Below, piece after piece: positions 1 to 5,491 of a stretch of DNA of 5,491 bases. Below the pieces are notes generated by a model. It ran no database searches. It was not told the origin of the DNA and saw only the letters and a program-made list of their open reading frames with translations. The stretch is taken from NCBI GenBank assembly GCA_029931995.1, contig JAOZQX010000121.1:1-5491 (forward strand). The letters are read 5' to 3'. Position 1 is the first letter of the stretch, and the number at the start of each line of letters is the position of its first letter. The position numbers and the translations under genes were made by a program. The stretch is from Bacteroidales bacterium (GTDB lineage: Bacteria > Bacteroidota > Bacteroidia > Bacteroidales > GCA-2711565).

Positions 1-29
1 AAAACAAACAACTTAAAAATTAACATTGT

Positions 30-374
30 CTAAATGCACAACGGGTTATTATTAATTCTTTTTTTTAACCAAACAGTATCAATTCGTAATACTTTGGGTC
101 TTATTACCTCAAAATTTATGAAATTAACTTCTTTAAGATCAGAATTTGGATTTCTTGGATAGAATAAAATATCTTGTCCCAAAAACTGGGAGTAATATCC
201 AATATCCTTACTAACTCTGATATTTGAGAGAGAATCGTATATATAAGTTTTTTGTTTTTTTATTTTAGGTTTTTCTTCGATTGACTTAATTGTATATTGA
301 GCCATGAGAGGTTTATCTGCAATTAGAAAAAGTGAAATACTCAAATGAAAAAATATTATGTATATAGTCTTCAT
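30..374 (-). CDS. Hypothetical exported protein, 114 aa
   Basis: I do not recognise a family with confidence. The ATG at 374 starts a typical signal peptide: Lys at residue 2, a hydrophobic core over about residues 4-19, and a likely cleavage after Ala25 (L-M-A|Q), so the mature protein is probably periplasmic or surface-exposed. The mature part is about 89 residues. It begins with a Lys-rich stretch (about 29-42), followed by a Y-x-x-F-L-G-Q-D-I-L-F-Y-P-R segment (about 61-74) and alternating hydrophobic residues that suggest beta structure. No catalytic motif or lipobox is visible. It is separated by 184 nt and two hairpins from the acyl-CoA ligase, so it is probably its own transcription unit. 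The protein may be truncated: its C-terminus follows an 8-A homopolymer in the coding strand (59-66) and ends abruptly at a TAG. That it is a real gene is supported mainly by the signal peptide and by spacing; its function is unknown. Confidence 0.6.
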   Translation of the reverse strand: MKTIYIIFFHLSISLFLIADKPLMAQYTIKSIEEKPKIKKQKTYIYDSLSNIRVSKDIGYYSQFLGQDILFYPRNPNSDLKEVNFINFEVIRPKVLRIDTVWLKKRINNNPLCI

Positions 375-456
375 GATAAAAAATAGTTTATGAATTAATT
401 GAAGGGGAGTAAAAATTAATTTTTCTAGTTGTAAATTTAAATAAAATTCTGAATAA

Positions 457-482
457 AAGAAATTGCTCTAAGAGCATTTCTT
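457..482 (-). terminator. Probable intrinsic terminator hairpin
   Basis: The arms at 457-469 and 471-482 pair over 12 bp with one bulged T, and the innermost pairs open to form a small loop. On the minus strand the stem runs into a pyrimidine/T-rich stretch (TTTCTTTTATT), as expected for rho-independent termination of leftward transcription. It lies about 75 nt beyond the stop codon of the acyl-CoA ligase and downstream of the palindrome at 506-539, so the two may act as tandem terminators. The stem is AT-rich and the T run is interrupted, so this is a moderate call. Confidence 0.45.
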
Positions 483-505
483 AACTAGTATTTCGCTGAA
501 AGAGT

Positions 506-539
506 TAACGGGGTGTCAACTTAAGTTGACACCCCGTTA
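506..539. repeat. Perfect 34-bp palindrome, likely terminator stem
   Basis: Two 17-nt arms (taacggggtgtcaactt and its exact reverse complement) meet with no spacer; the match continues weakly through G-T pairs just outside. As RNA it would give a stem of about 15 bp with a UUAA loop and a GC-rich base, symmetric for either strand. It begins 20 nt past the stop codon of the acyl-CoA ligase, the usual place for a terminator. No T run follows directly on the minus strand, so it is not a textbook intrinsic terminator. Alternatives are a binding site for a dimeric DNA-binding protein or a dispersed palindromic repeat. Confidence 0.6.
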
Positions 540-558
540 GTTGAAGTTATCTTATTTT

Positions 559-2343
559 TTACTGAAAAAGCTTATCCACCGCTGCTTTATGTTTTTCAAC
601 AATAAAACCCCGTTTAAGTTTTAGGTTGGCTGTTAGTTCGCCTGTTTCAACAGTCCACGATTCATTCATTAATTCGAAACGAGTCACTTGTTCCGTTTTT
701 CCAAAATTTTGGTTATGCGTATCAATTTCTTTTTGGAATCGTTTTTTTATTCGCGGAATCGCAATCATTTCTTCATTTGTTGTATAAGGAATTTCTTTTA
801 TACGGCACCAACTTCTCAGGTGGTCAAATTCGGGAACCACTAATGCTGCTGCGTATTTTTGGTTTTCACCTAAAACAACAATTGTTTCTATAAACGAAGA
901 TTCTTTAAATCGGTTTTCGAGCAATTGCGGACTGATATATTTTCCTAAGGAAGTTTTAAATATTTCCTTTTTCCTTCCGGTAATTTTTAAATATTTTCCT
1001 TCATCGATAATACCGATATCGCCCGTATGGAACCATCCGTCTGCATCAATGGCTTCTTTGGTCATTTCGGGTTGTTTATAATAGCCCTGCATGATGTTTG
1101 GTCCTTTACAAAGGATTTCCCCATCTTCGGCAATTTTAACTTCTACGCCTTCTATAACAGGTCCAACGGTGCCAAACTTACGTCCACCGGGGTCTAAATT
1201 ATTTACAGAAACAACCGGTGAGGTTTCGGTAAGTCCGTAACCTTCAAGTACGTCAACCCCTGCAGCGCTGAATACTCTTCCTAGTCGGCCTTGTAAAGCT
1301 GCTCCTCCCGAAACCATTATTTCTAAATTACCTCCAAGTCCTTCTTTCCATTTGGAGAAAACAAGCTTTTGGGCAATCTTTAATTTAAACTCATAGAACC
1401 AGCCGTTTTTCCGATTCATCTCATAGCGTAATCCAACGTTTAATGACCAAAAGAAAATGGCTTTTTTAACCGTACTGAGTTTTCGTCCTTTGGCTATAAT
1501 TTTGTCATATACTTTTTCTAGAAGCCGAGGTACCGTGGTCATAATATCCGGCTTAATTTCTTTAATATTATCGGCTATGGTACCCATATTCTCGGCATAA
1601 TAAATGGAAATACCTAAATACTGAAATAGATAGTTTAGCATGCGTTCGTAAATATGGCATAGTGGAAGATAACTCAATGCTCTGCCATCTTCACCCATGG
1701 GAGGAATATCTTTCACCGACATAAAATTGCTAATTAAATTTTTATGTGAAAGCATCACTCCTTTTGGATCGCCTGTTGTACCGGATGTATATATCAGCGT
1801 GAAAACATCATCCGTTTTTATACCCGATTTTATTTCTTCAAGTTTTTCGGGAACAGAATTTTGCGCACCCTATTCAACAAGCTCGCTTAAATGTTTAACA
1901 TCATCAATCTCTTTAAAAGTATACAATCCTTTTAGAGAAGGAATCTCTGGTAAAATATGTTTGATTTTGCGAAGTAAATCCATGCCCGAAACAAAAACAT
2001 ATTGTATTTCAGCATGGTTTAAAATGTACTTATAATCCGATTCGCTGATGGTAGGATAAATGGGTACATGGATGGCTCCAGTTTGAGAAATTCCCATATC
2101 CAGCATATTCCATTCGGGGCGATTGTTAGAAATAGTAGCAATTTTGTCGCCTTCTTTGATGCCCAATTTTAAAAGACCATAACTGATATTGTTAGCTGTT
2201 TCAATATACTGGTCGATATTAAATTTTACCCACTCACCGTTTTCTTTTCCGGCTAAAGCATCATCCTTAAACTTATAGCTGCTTTTGTAATGTGGGAGAA
2301 TGTCAAAAAGTCTTTTGATTTCCATAATATAAATTTGGTTCAT
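559..2343 (-). pseudogene. Long-chain acyl-CoA synthetase (AMP-forming), interrupted by one in-frame TAG
   Basis: This is an ANL-superfamily long-chain fatty-acid:CoA ligase (FadD-like), which activates fatty acids with ATP and CoA through an acyl-adenylate, feeding beta-oxidation or lipid synthesis. One frame runs from ATG 2343 (or ATG 2325, giving M-E-I-K-R-L-F-D, which looks like the family start) to TAA at 559, about 594 codons, normal for the family. Motifs, counting the stop as residue 158: ATP/AMP-binding loop Y-T-S-G-T-T-G-D-P-K-G (185-195), L-P-L-C-H-I-Y-E-R (226-234), G-Y-G-L-T-E-T-S-P (368-376), G-W-F-H-T-G-D (436-442), I-T-G-R-K-K-E-I-F-K (259-268 of the C-terminal piece, 454-463 overall), and the A10-like G-E-L-T-A-N-L-K-L-K-R (568-578) with the expected catalytic lysine. 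Codon 158 (1870-1872) is TAG. No ATG, GTG or TTG lies between it and the ATP loop, so reinitiation (first at GTG 1758) would give a protein lacking that loop. It is called a pseudogene unless the TAG is a sequencing error or is read through. It is third after the receptor and the SDR. Confidence 0.85.
1870..1872 (-). other. In-frame amber codon inside the acyl-CoA synthetase
   Basis: The coding-strand context is GTT GAA TAG GGT GCG. The upstream fragment (157 codons) and the downstream part are in the same frame (1872 minus 1758 is 114, a multiple of 3), and no other stop or frameshift occurs in 594 codons. It lies in the variable linker between the N-terminal region and the ATP-binding signature. 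A single base change from TTG (Leu), TAT/TAC (Tyr), CAG (Gln), AAG (Lys), GAG (Glu), TCG (Ser) or TGG (Trp) would account for it. Confidence 0.95.
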
Positions 2344-2363
2344 AGGTGCGTTAGAGATGCAAT

Positions 2364-2394
2364 TATATGAAAAAATTTACATATATGAAAAAAT
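2364..2394. repeat. Two 13-nt direct repeats upstream of the acyl-CoA ligase
   Basis: The 13-mer tatatgaaaaaat occurs at 2364-2376 and 2382-2394, an exact repeat with a 5-nt spacer and an 18-bp period. It fills much of the 64-nt spacer between the dehydrogenase stop and the ligase start. On the minus strand the segment between the copies includes TAAATTTT (2372-2379), with TTTT 21 nt upstream (2401-2404). This is a two-mismatch resemblance to the Bacteroidota promoter pattern TTTG-N19-21-TAnnTTTG. A regulatory role is inference; simple A/T-rich sequence can give such repeats by chance. Confidence 0.5.
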
Positions 2395-2407
2395 CCCTCT
2401 AAAACTA

Positions 2408-3166
2408 CTATTTGCGTAATAGTTGGGTGGCACTGGCTTGAGCTGTTGGCATAATTAACAGGTCATTGATGTTAACGTGAGCAGGCATGGTTGTTACATA
2501 AAAAGTAACTTCTGCTATGTCTTCGGCATGTAACGGCTCAAAGCCGTCATATACTTTATCAGCAGCATTCTGATCGCCTTTTAGCCTAACCATTGAGAAT
2601 TCGGTTTCAACGGCTCCGGGAGCAATTTGACTGACTCTAATACCGTGTTCCAATAAATCCATTCGCATACCTTTTGTTAAGGCATCAACGGCGTGTTTCG
2701 AGGCACAATATACATTTCCTTTAGGATAAACTTCTTTTCCTGCAATGGATCCAATATTGATAATATGACCTTTTTTGTTTTCAATCATAAAAGGAATTAT
2801 TTGTTTGGAAACATACAAAAGTCCTTTTACATTGGTATCGAGCATTTGTTCCCAGTCGGCCAAACTACCTGTTTGAATGGGATCCAGTCCGGCAGCTAAA
2901 CCTGCATTGTTCAGCAATACATCAATTTTTTTCCAGTTATCTGGCAGCAAAGAAATAGCCTTTTCAACAGCTGCATTATCACGTACATCAAAATTTAAAC
3001 TCAAAACTTTGATTTTATACTCTTTCTCAAGTTCTAGTTGGAACTGATCCAAACGCTCTTTTCTTCGGCCTGTAATAATTAAGTCGTAATTGTTTTGTGC
3101 AAACTTTTCAGCGCAAGCTTTCCCAATGCCTGCCGTTGCTCCGGTAATTAATGCTATTTTATTCAT
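2408..3166 (-). CDS. ydfG: YdfG-type NADP-dependent short-chain dehydrogenase, 252 aa
   Basis: A classical SDR-family oxidoreductase in the cytoplasm. Overall pattern and length (about 250 aa) match Escherichia coli YdfG, an NADP-dependent 3-hydroxy-acid/serine/allo-threonine dehydrogenase that also serves as malonic semialdehyde reductase. Visible in order: Rossmann glycine motif T-G-A-T-A-G-I-G (8-15), G-R-R (33-35) whose basic residues favour NADP(H), F-D-V-R-D (59-63), N-N-A-G (86-89), and the catalytic tetrad Asn112, Ser140, Tyr153, Lys157 (Y-C-A-S-K). P-G-A-V-E-T-E-F follows (183-190), then the YdfG-like R-L-K-G-D (194-198) and P-A-H-V-N-I-N (about 232-238). ATG 3166 is chosen because the Rossmann strand begins directly after it (M-N-K-I-A-L-I-T-G); an in-frame ATG at 3205 would add 13 residues and overlap the upstream gene. 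It begins 10 nt after the TonB receptor stop, so co-transcription is likely. The gene ends TAG TAG TTT TAG, an unusual stack of amber stops. The physiological substrate here is not determined by sequence. Confidence 0.92.
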   Translation of the reverse strand: MNKIALITGATAGIGKACAEKFAQNNYDLIITGRRKERLDQFQLELEKEYKIKVLSLNFDVRDNAAVEKAISLLPDNWKKIDVLLNNAGLAAGLDPIQTGSLADWEQMLDTNVKGLLYVSKQIIPFMIENKKGHIINIGSIAGKEVYPKGNVYCASKHAVDALTKGMRMDLLEHGIRVSQIAPGAVETEFSMVRLKGDQNAADKVYDGFEPLHAEDIAEVTFYVTTMPAHVNINDLLIMPTAQASATQLLRK

Positions 3167-3176
3167 AACTGTTTTT

Positions 3177-5090
3177 TTAAAGATTGATGTCGTAAATAAA
3201 CCCAATGCGAATCCATCGTCCGGGCATAATCACATTGCCGATGTCGAAATAATCTTCATCCAAAATATTAGCTACCTCCAAATATACATTCCAATTTTCT
3301 ATTTCCCAATTTAAACGGGTATCTAAAAGCACAAACGGTTTATATTCTGTTTCCACATCATTAATAAAATGATGATAAGTTCCGGCACGATCCTGATAAC
3401 TAAATTGCCAATTAAGACTTAGGTTTTTAGTAATTGAATGTGCAATATTTAGGTTCAATTTATGCTTCATATAATCTAAAGCATATTTCGAAATGTAGTT
3501 GCCACTGTGTTTTTTAACATCAACAAAAGCATAGCTTAGCCTTAAATGTTGGATGGGTAAGTTAGCCGATTTAAAAATTTTATTGTTTGCAATGAATGAA
3601 AACTCAATGCCGCGAGTATCGAGTTCAGTAATGTTTTTACTTTCCCATTTATCAGCAGAAGATAATCGAACCCAATCGATAATATTTTTACCGTTGCGGT
3701 TAAAATAAGCCATTTCAGCTACAAAAAATTTGGAGATGTATTTTAATCCACCCTCAATGGTAACGGCTTCTTCAGGTTGTAAATTGGCATTTCCAATATT
3801 GGTTGGCCCTACATAATACAAATCGGTAAATGTTGGGATGCGGTAAGATTTATTTATGGAAGCAAAAATTTTCAATTCCTTAGTGATGAAAAAACTTGCA
3901 TCTAATCCGGGAAATAATTCCCAGTCGAAAGCAGAGTTCCAATTGGCCATGACCCCACCACTTATGCTAAATTTTGAAGTGTGGTAAGCATGATCAACAA
4001 AAATTGAAAAATTATCCCGATCATCACTTTTAGTGTAAAAAACAGCATCCTCACCTCTGACTTCTTTTGGCTCATCCATATCGAAACCTAATTTATTAGA
4101 ATAAATTTTTTCGTTGCGGAAAGATGCTCCAATGGCAGTACGACCGATTTTAGAAACAAAATTTAAATTTCCCTCAAATCCATAGGCATGAGTTTGGTGA
4201 TAATTGTGAGTAGTGTACCAAGTTGCGGGATTAGTTCGGAACAATTCAAACCGATCGTTATGTTTTTTGTAATAAGAAGAAAGTTGATATTTTACCTTCG
4301 TTCCGCCTTTCCATTTTGCCGAAACAAATTGGGTTTTGGTAGCCTCGTACTGATTTGGATAAGCAGGAGTATAAAAACTATTTGCCCCAAATCCTTTATC
4401 CTGATAAGCAGCCTGAAATTCAAGAGAATTATTTTTTAATTGAATTCCTGCTTGATATAAAATATTTAGGATTTGATAATCGGTGTTTTCAACGTATCCG
4501 TTCGATCCTTTTTTAGAAACGGTCAGATTATTTGAAAAATAATTTTTTGTAAAACTTCCTGAAGCAAGACCTGAGTACAAGCCATTTTCTCCGACAGATA
4601 AGCCAAATTTTAGTTTGTTTTCTTTGCTGTTTCCGGTAATAATATTGATAGCTCCACTAAATGCATTTGGACCAAAAATACGTGAACCCGCTCCTTCCAA
4701 AATCTCAACATTTTCAATGTTTTCAATATCCACCGGAATATCTGAATTGTGATGTCCTGTTTGAGGATTGCTAAATGGAATACCATTAATCAAAATCAAG
4801 GTTTGATCGAAGGTGCCTCCCCGAATACTTATGTCTGACTGAACTCCGTGATATCCACGCTGGCGGACATCCACGTTCATGGCATACTCCAATAAATCGG
4901 AAATACTTTGAATGGGTGCCTGACGAATTTCAGCCTTCGTAAGCACATTTACAATTCGTGAAGTTTCGGAATAAATCGTAGGTGTTTTACTTGCTTCAAT
5001 TTGTACTTCATCAATCCAAATGGTGTCGTTTTGAGCATTCGTAAGTTGAGTTAAACAAAGTAGTAAGAGAGATAAAGAAAACTGTTTCAT
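3177..5090 (-). CDS. TonB-dependent outer-membrane receptor, BtuB-like, 637 aa
   Basis: An outer-membrane beta-barrel transporter that takes up a scarce ligand using energy from TonB-ExbBD. The signal peptide covers residues 1-19 (Lys2, Leu-rich core, cleavage near N-A|Q). A TonB-box-like I-D-E-V-Q-I follows (26-31), then the plug domain (about 45-153) with I-S-D-L-L-E (63-68), I-S-I-R-G-G (87-92), L-I-L-I-N-G-I-P (98-105) and the plug-end pattern V-E-I-L-E-G-A-G-S-R-I-F-G, with S-G-A-I-N-I-I-T (145-152). The rest is barrel; a late Y-R-I-P-T-F-T-D-L-Y-Y with N-A-N-L-Q-P-E is the conserved receptor motif. Length and lack of an N-terminal carboxypeptidase-like domain set it apart from SusC proteins and resemble BtuB/siderophore-type receptors, but the ligand (cobalamin, metal chelate or other) cannot be read from the sequence. 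The chain ends in Leu rather than the aromatic residue common in outer-membrane barrels. ATG 5090 directly starts the signal peptide. A terminator-like hairpin lies 42 nt upstream, and the SDR gene follows 10 nt downstream. Confidence 0.92.
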   Translation of the reverse strand: MKQFSLSLLLLCLTQLTNAQNDTIWIDEVQIEASKTPTIYSETSRIVNVLTKAEIRQAPIQSISDLLEYAMNVDVRQRGYHGVQSDISIRGGTFDQTLILINGIPFSNPQTGHHNSDIPVDIENIENVEILEGAGSRIFGPNAFSGAINIITGNSKENKLKFGLSVGENGLYSGLASGSFTKNYFSNNLTVSKKGSNGYVENTDYQILNILYQAGIQLKNNSLEFQAAYQDKGFGANSFYTPAYPNQYEATKTQFVSAKWKGGTKVKYQLSSYYKKHNDRFELFRTNPATWYTTHNYHQTHAYGFEGNLNFVSKIGRTAIGASFRNEKIYSNKLGFDMDEPKEVRGEDAVFYTKSDDRDNFSIFVDHAYHTSKFSISGGVMANWNSAFDWELFPGLDASFFITKELKIFASINKSYRIPTFTDLYYVGPTNIGNANLQPEEAVTIEGGLKYISKFFVAEMAYFNRNGKNIIDWVRLSSADKWESKNITELDTRGIEFSFIANNKIFKSANLPIQHLRLSYAFVDVKKHSGNYISKYALDYMKHKLNLNIAHSITKNLSLNWQFSYQDRAGTYHHFINDVETEYKPFVLLDTRLNWEIENWNVYLEVANILDEDYFDIGNVIMPGRWIRIGFIYDINL

Positions 5091-5132
5091 GCTTGTGTAA
5101 TTTATTAATTGTTTTTTGAAATTTGTATGTAT

Positions 5133-5173
5133 AAAAAAAGTCTGTTTTTTACGCTTTGTAAAAAACAGACTTT
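5133..5173 (-). terminator. Intrinsic terminator after the small upstream gene
   Basis: A perfect 16-bp stem (5137-5152 with 5158-5173) closes a 5-nt loop (5153-5157). On the minus strand the stem is followed by T7 (5133-5139, three of which are also the base of the stem), the classic arrangement for leftward rho-independent termination. It overlaps the TAA of the small partial gene at 5172-5174, so it most likely ends that transcript. The receptor start codon lies only 42 nt beyond the T run. Confidence 0.8.
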
Positions 5174-5491
5174 ATATTCGCTGTGATATTATTTTAAAAG
5201 GATTCTCTCCTTTTGATACCCTAACAGAAGCCAGATTAAAAATTGAAAAAAATAAAAGGAAAAAATTTGAAAATGTGAATTGCAGAAAATTATGATCCGA
5301 TATGTTTAAATCGGTTTCATCCTCATCAAAGTTCTCTGTAATTTTTGCAATATGTTTTAAATCGACCAGCCCTTTAAGTAGTGCTTTCTGACAAATATCT
5401 ACTTTTAGCACGCCAATTTTTATCAACCTACCCAAAGAAGCAAAAATGGCATATTCTTTCCTGCTCCATTTGGAGAAAACAAAAATGTCAG
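5172..5491 (-). CDS. Small hypothetical protein, 3' part (N-terminus off window)
   Basis: An open frame enters from the right edge and ends with TAA at 5172; 105 residues are visible and the true start lies beyond 5491 (a TTG at 5435 is possible but the frame stays open and protein-like upstream of it). The visible part begins D-I-F-V-F-S-K-W-S-R-K-E-Y and continues A-I-F-A-S-L-G with I-K-I-G-V-L, a basic and aromatic stretch. An acidic run D-E-D-E (55-58) follows, then a Phe-rich hydrophobic segment (about 68-89) long enough for one membrane helix, and a basic tail. Its stop overlaps a strong terminator, which supports a real gene. I have an unverified recollection of short Bacteroidota proteins with a similar W-S-R-K-x-Y-A-x-F-x-S-L segment encoded just before BtuB-like receptors; no function is known to me. 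It could be a leader or accessory peptide of the receptor locus. Confidence 0.6.
   Translation of the reverse strand, partial: DIFVFSKWSRKEYAIFASLGRLIKIGVLKVDICQKALLKGLVDLKHIAKITENFDEDETDLNISDHNFLQFTFSNFFLLFFSIFNLASVRVSKGENPFKIISQRI

Noticed and set aside
432..439. TAAATTTA as a -7 promoter element for the small exported protein
   Set aside because: It is one mismatch from TAnnTTTG but has no convincing -33 element at the right distance, and such 8-mers are common in A/T-rich spacers.
501..545. Integron attC-like site because of TAAC...GTTA ends
   Set aside because: The arms lack the R/L box arrangement and the unpaired bases of attC sites; perfect symmetry with no spacer fits a terminator or protein-binding palindrome better.
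559..1758. The downstream part of the ligase as an independent gene starting at GTG 1758
   Set aside because: The start falls inside the ATP-binding signature, so the product would lack the loop; the same-frame upstream part completes the family.
1870..1872. TAG as a reassigned sense codon or pyrrolysine site
   Set aside because: TAG ends the dehydrogenase exactly where its family ends, and acyl-CoA synthetases have no known special residue in this linker.
1697..2035. Plus-strand open frame of 112 codons across the acyl-CoA synthetase
   Set aside because: It lies wholly antisense to a gene with strong motifs and has no recognisable domain; it is a shadow of the minus-strand coding pattern.
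3177..3205. Longer start for the dehydrogenase at ATG 3205
   Set aside because: It would add 13 residues before the Rossmann fold and overlap the receptor C-terminus; ATG 3166 gives the standard family N-terminus.
5430..5491. A minus-strand frame reading F-S-P-N-G-A-G-K-N, like an ABC ATPase Walker A motif, at the right edge
   Set aside because: That frame closes with a stop shortly after (around 5424-5426), no other ATPase motif follows, and the alternative frame is open through 5172 and ends at a terminator.

Overview
The window looks like a chromosomal segment of a Bacteroidota bacterium, probably of the Bacteroidales/Marinilabiliales or flavobacterial type. The signs are AT-rich DNA, no clear Shine-Dalgarno sequences, A/T-rich leaders, Bacteroidota-style signal peptides ending in A-Q, and a TonB-dependent outer-membrane receptor with a short N-terminus. 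All genes I accept lie on the minus strand, so transcription runs from right to left.

From right to left: (1) the C-terminal 105 codons of a small protein run off the right edge (5172-5491). It has a basic/aromatic N-terminal stretch, an acidic linker and a Phe-rich hydrophobic segment. (2) A strong hairpin followed by a T run (5133-5173) begins at its stop codon and looks like an intrinsic terminator. (3) A BtuB-like TonB-dependent receptor of 637 aa (3177-5090). (4) Ten bases further on, a YdfG-type short-chain dehydrogenase of 252 aa (2408-3166). (5) After a 64-nt spacer with a 13-nt direct repeat, a long-chain acyl-CoA synthetase (559-2343) whose single reading frame is broken by one in-frame TAG at 1870-1872. 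(6) A 184-nt intergenic stretch (375-558) with a perfect 34-bp palindrome and a second hairpin, the likely end of the operon. (7) A small secreted or periplasmic hypothetical protein (30-374).

Receptor, dehydrogenase and acyl-CoA ligase are close and co-oriented and may be co-transcribed. I see no evidence that they form one pathway: the receptor would import a scarce ligand, the SDR would oxidise or reduce a hydroxy acid, and the ligase would activate fatty acids.

The most notable observation is the lone amber codon in the acyl-CoA synthetase. It falls in a linker about 24 codons before the ATP-binding signature, and the remaining 593 codons are intact. A recent nonsense mutation or a base-call error is the simplest explanation. 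TAG recoding is unlikely, because TAG ends the dehydrogenase exactly where its family ends. I found no mobile element, CRISPR array, tRNA or rRNA, and no convincing novel multi-gene system.
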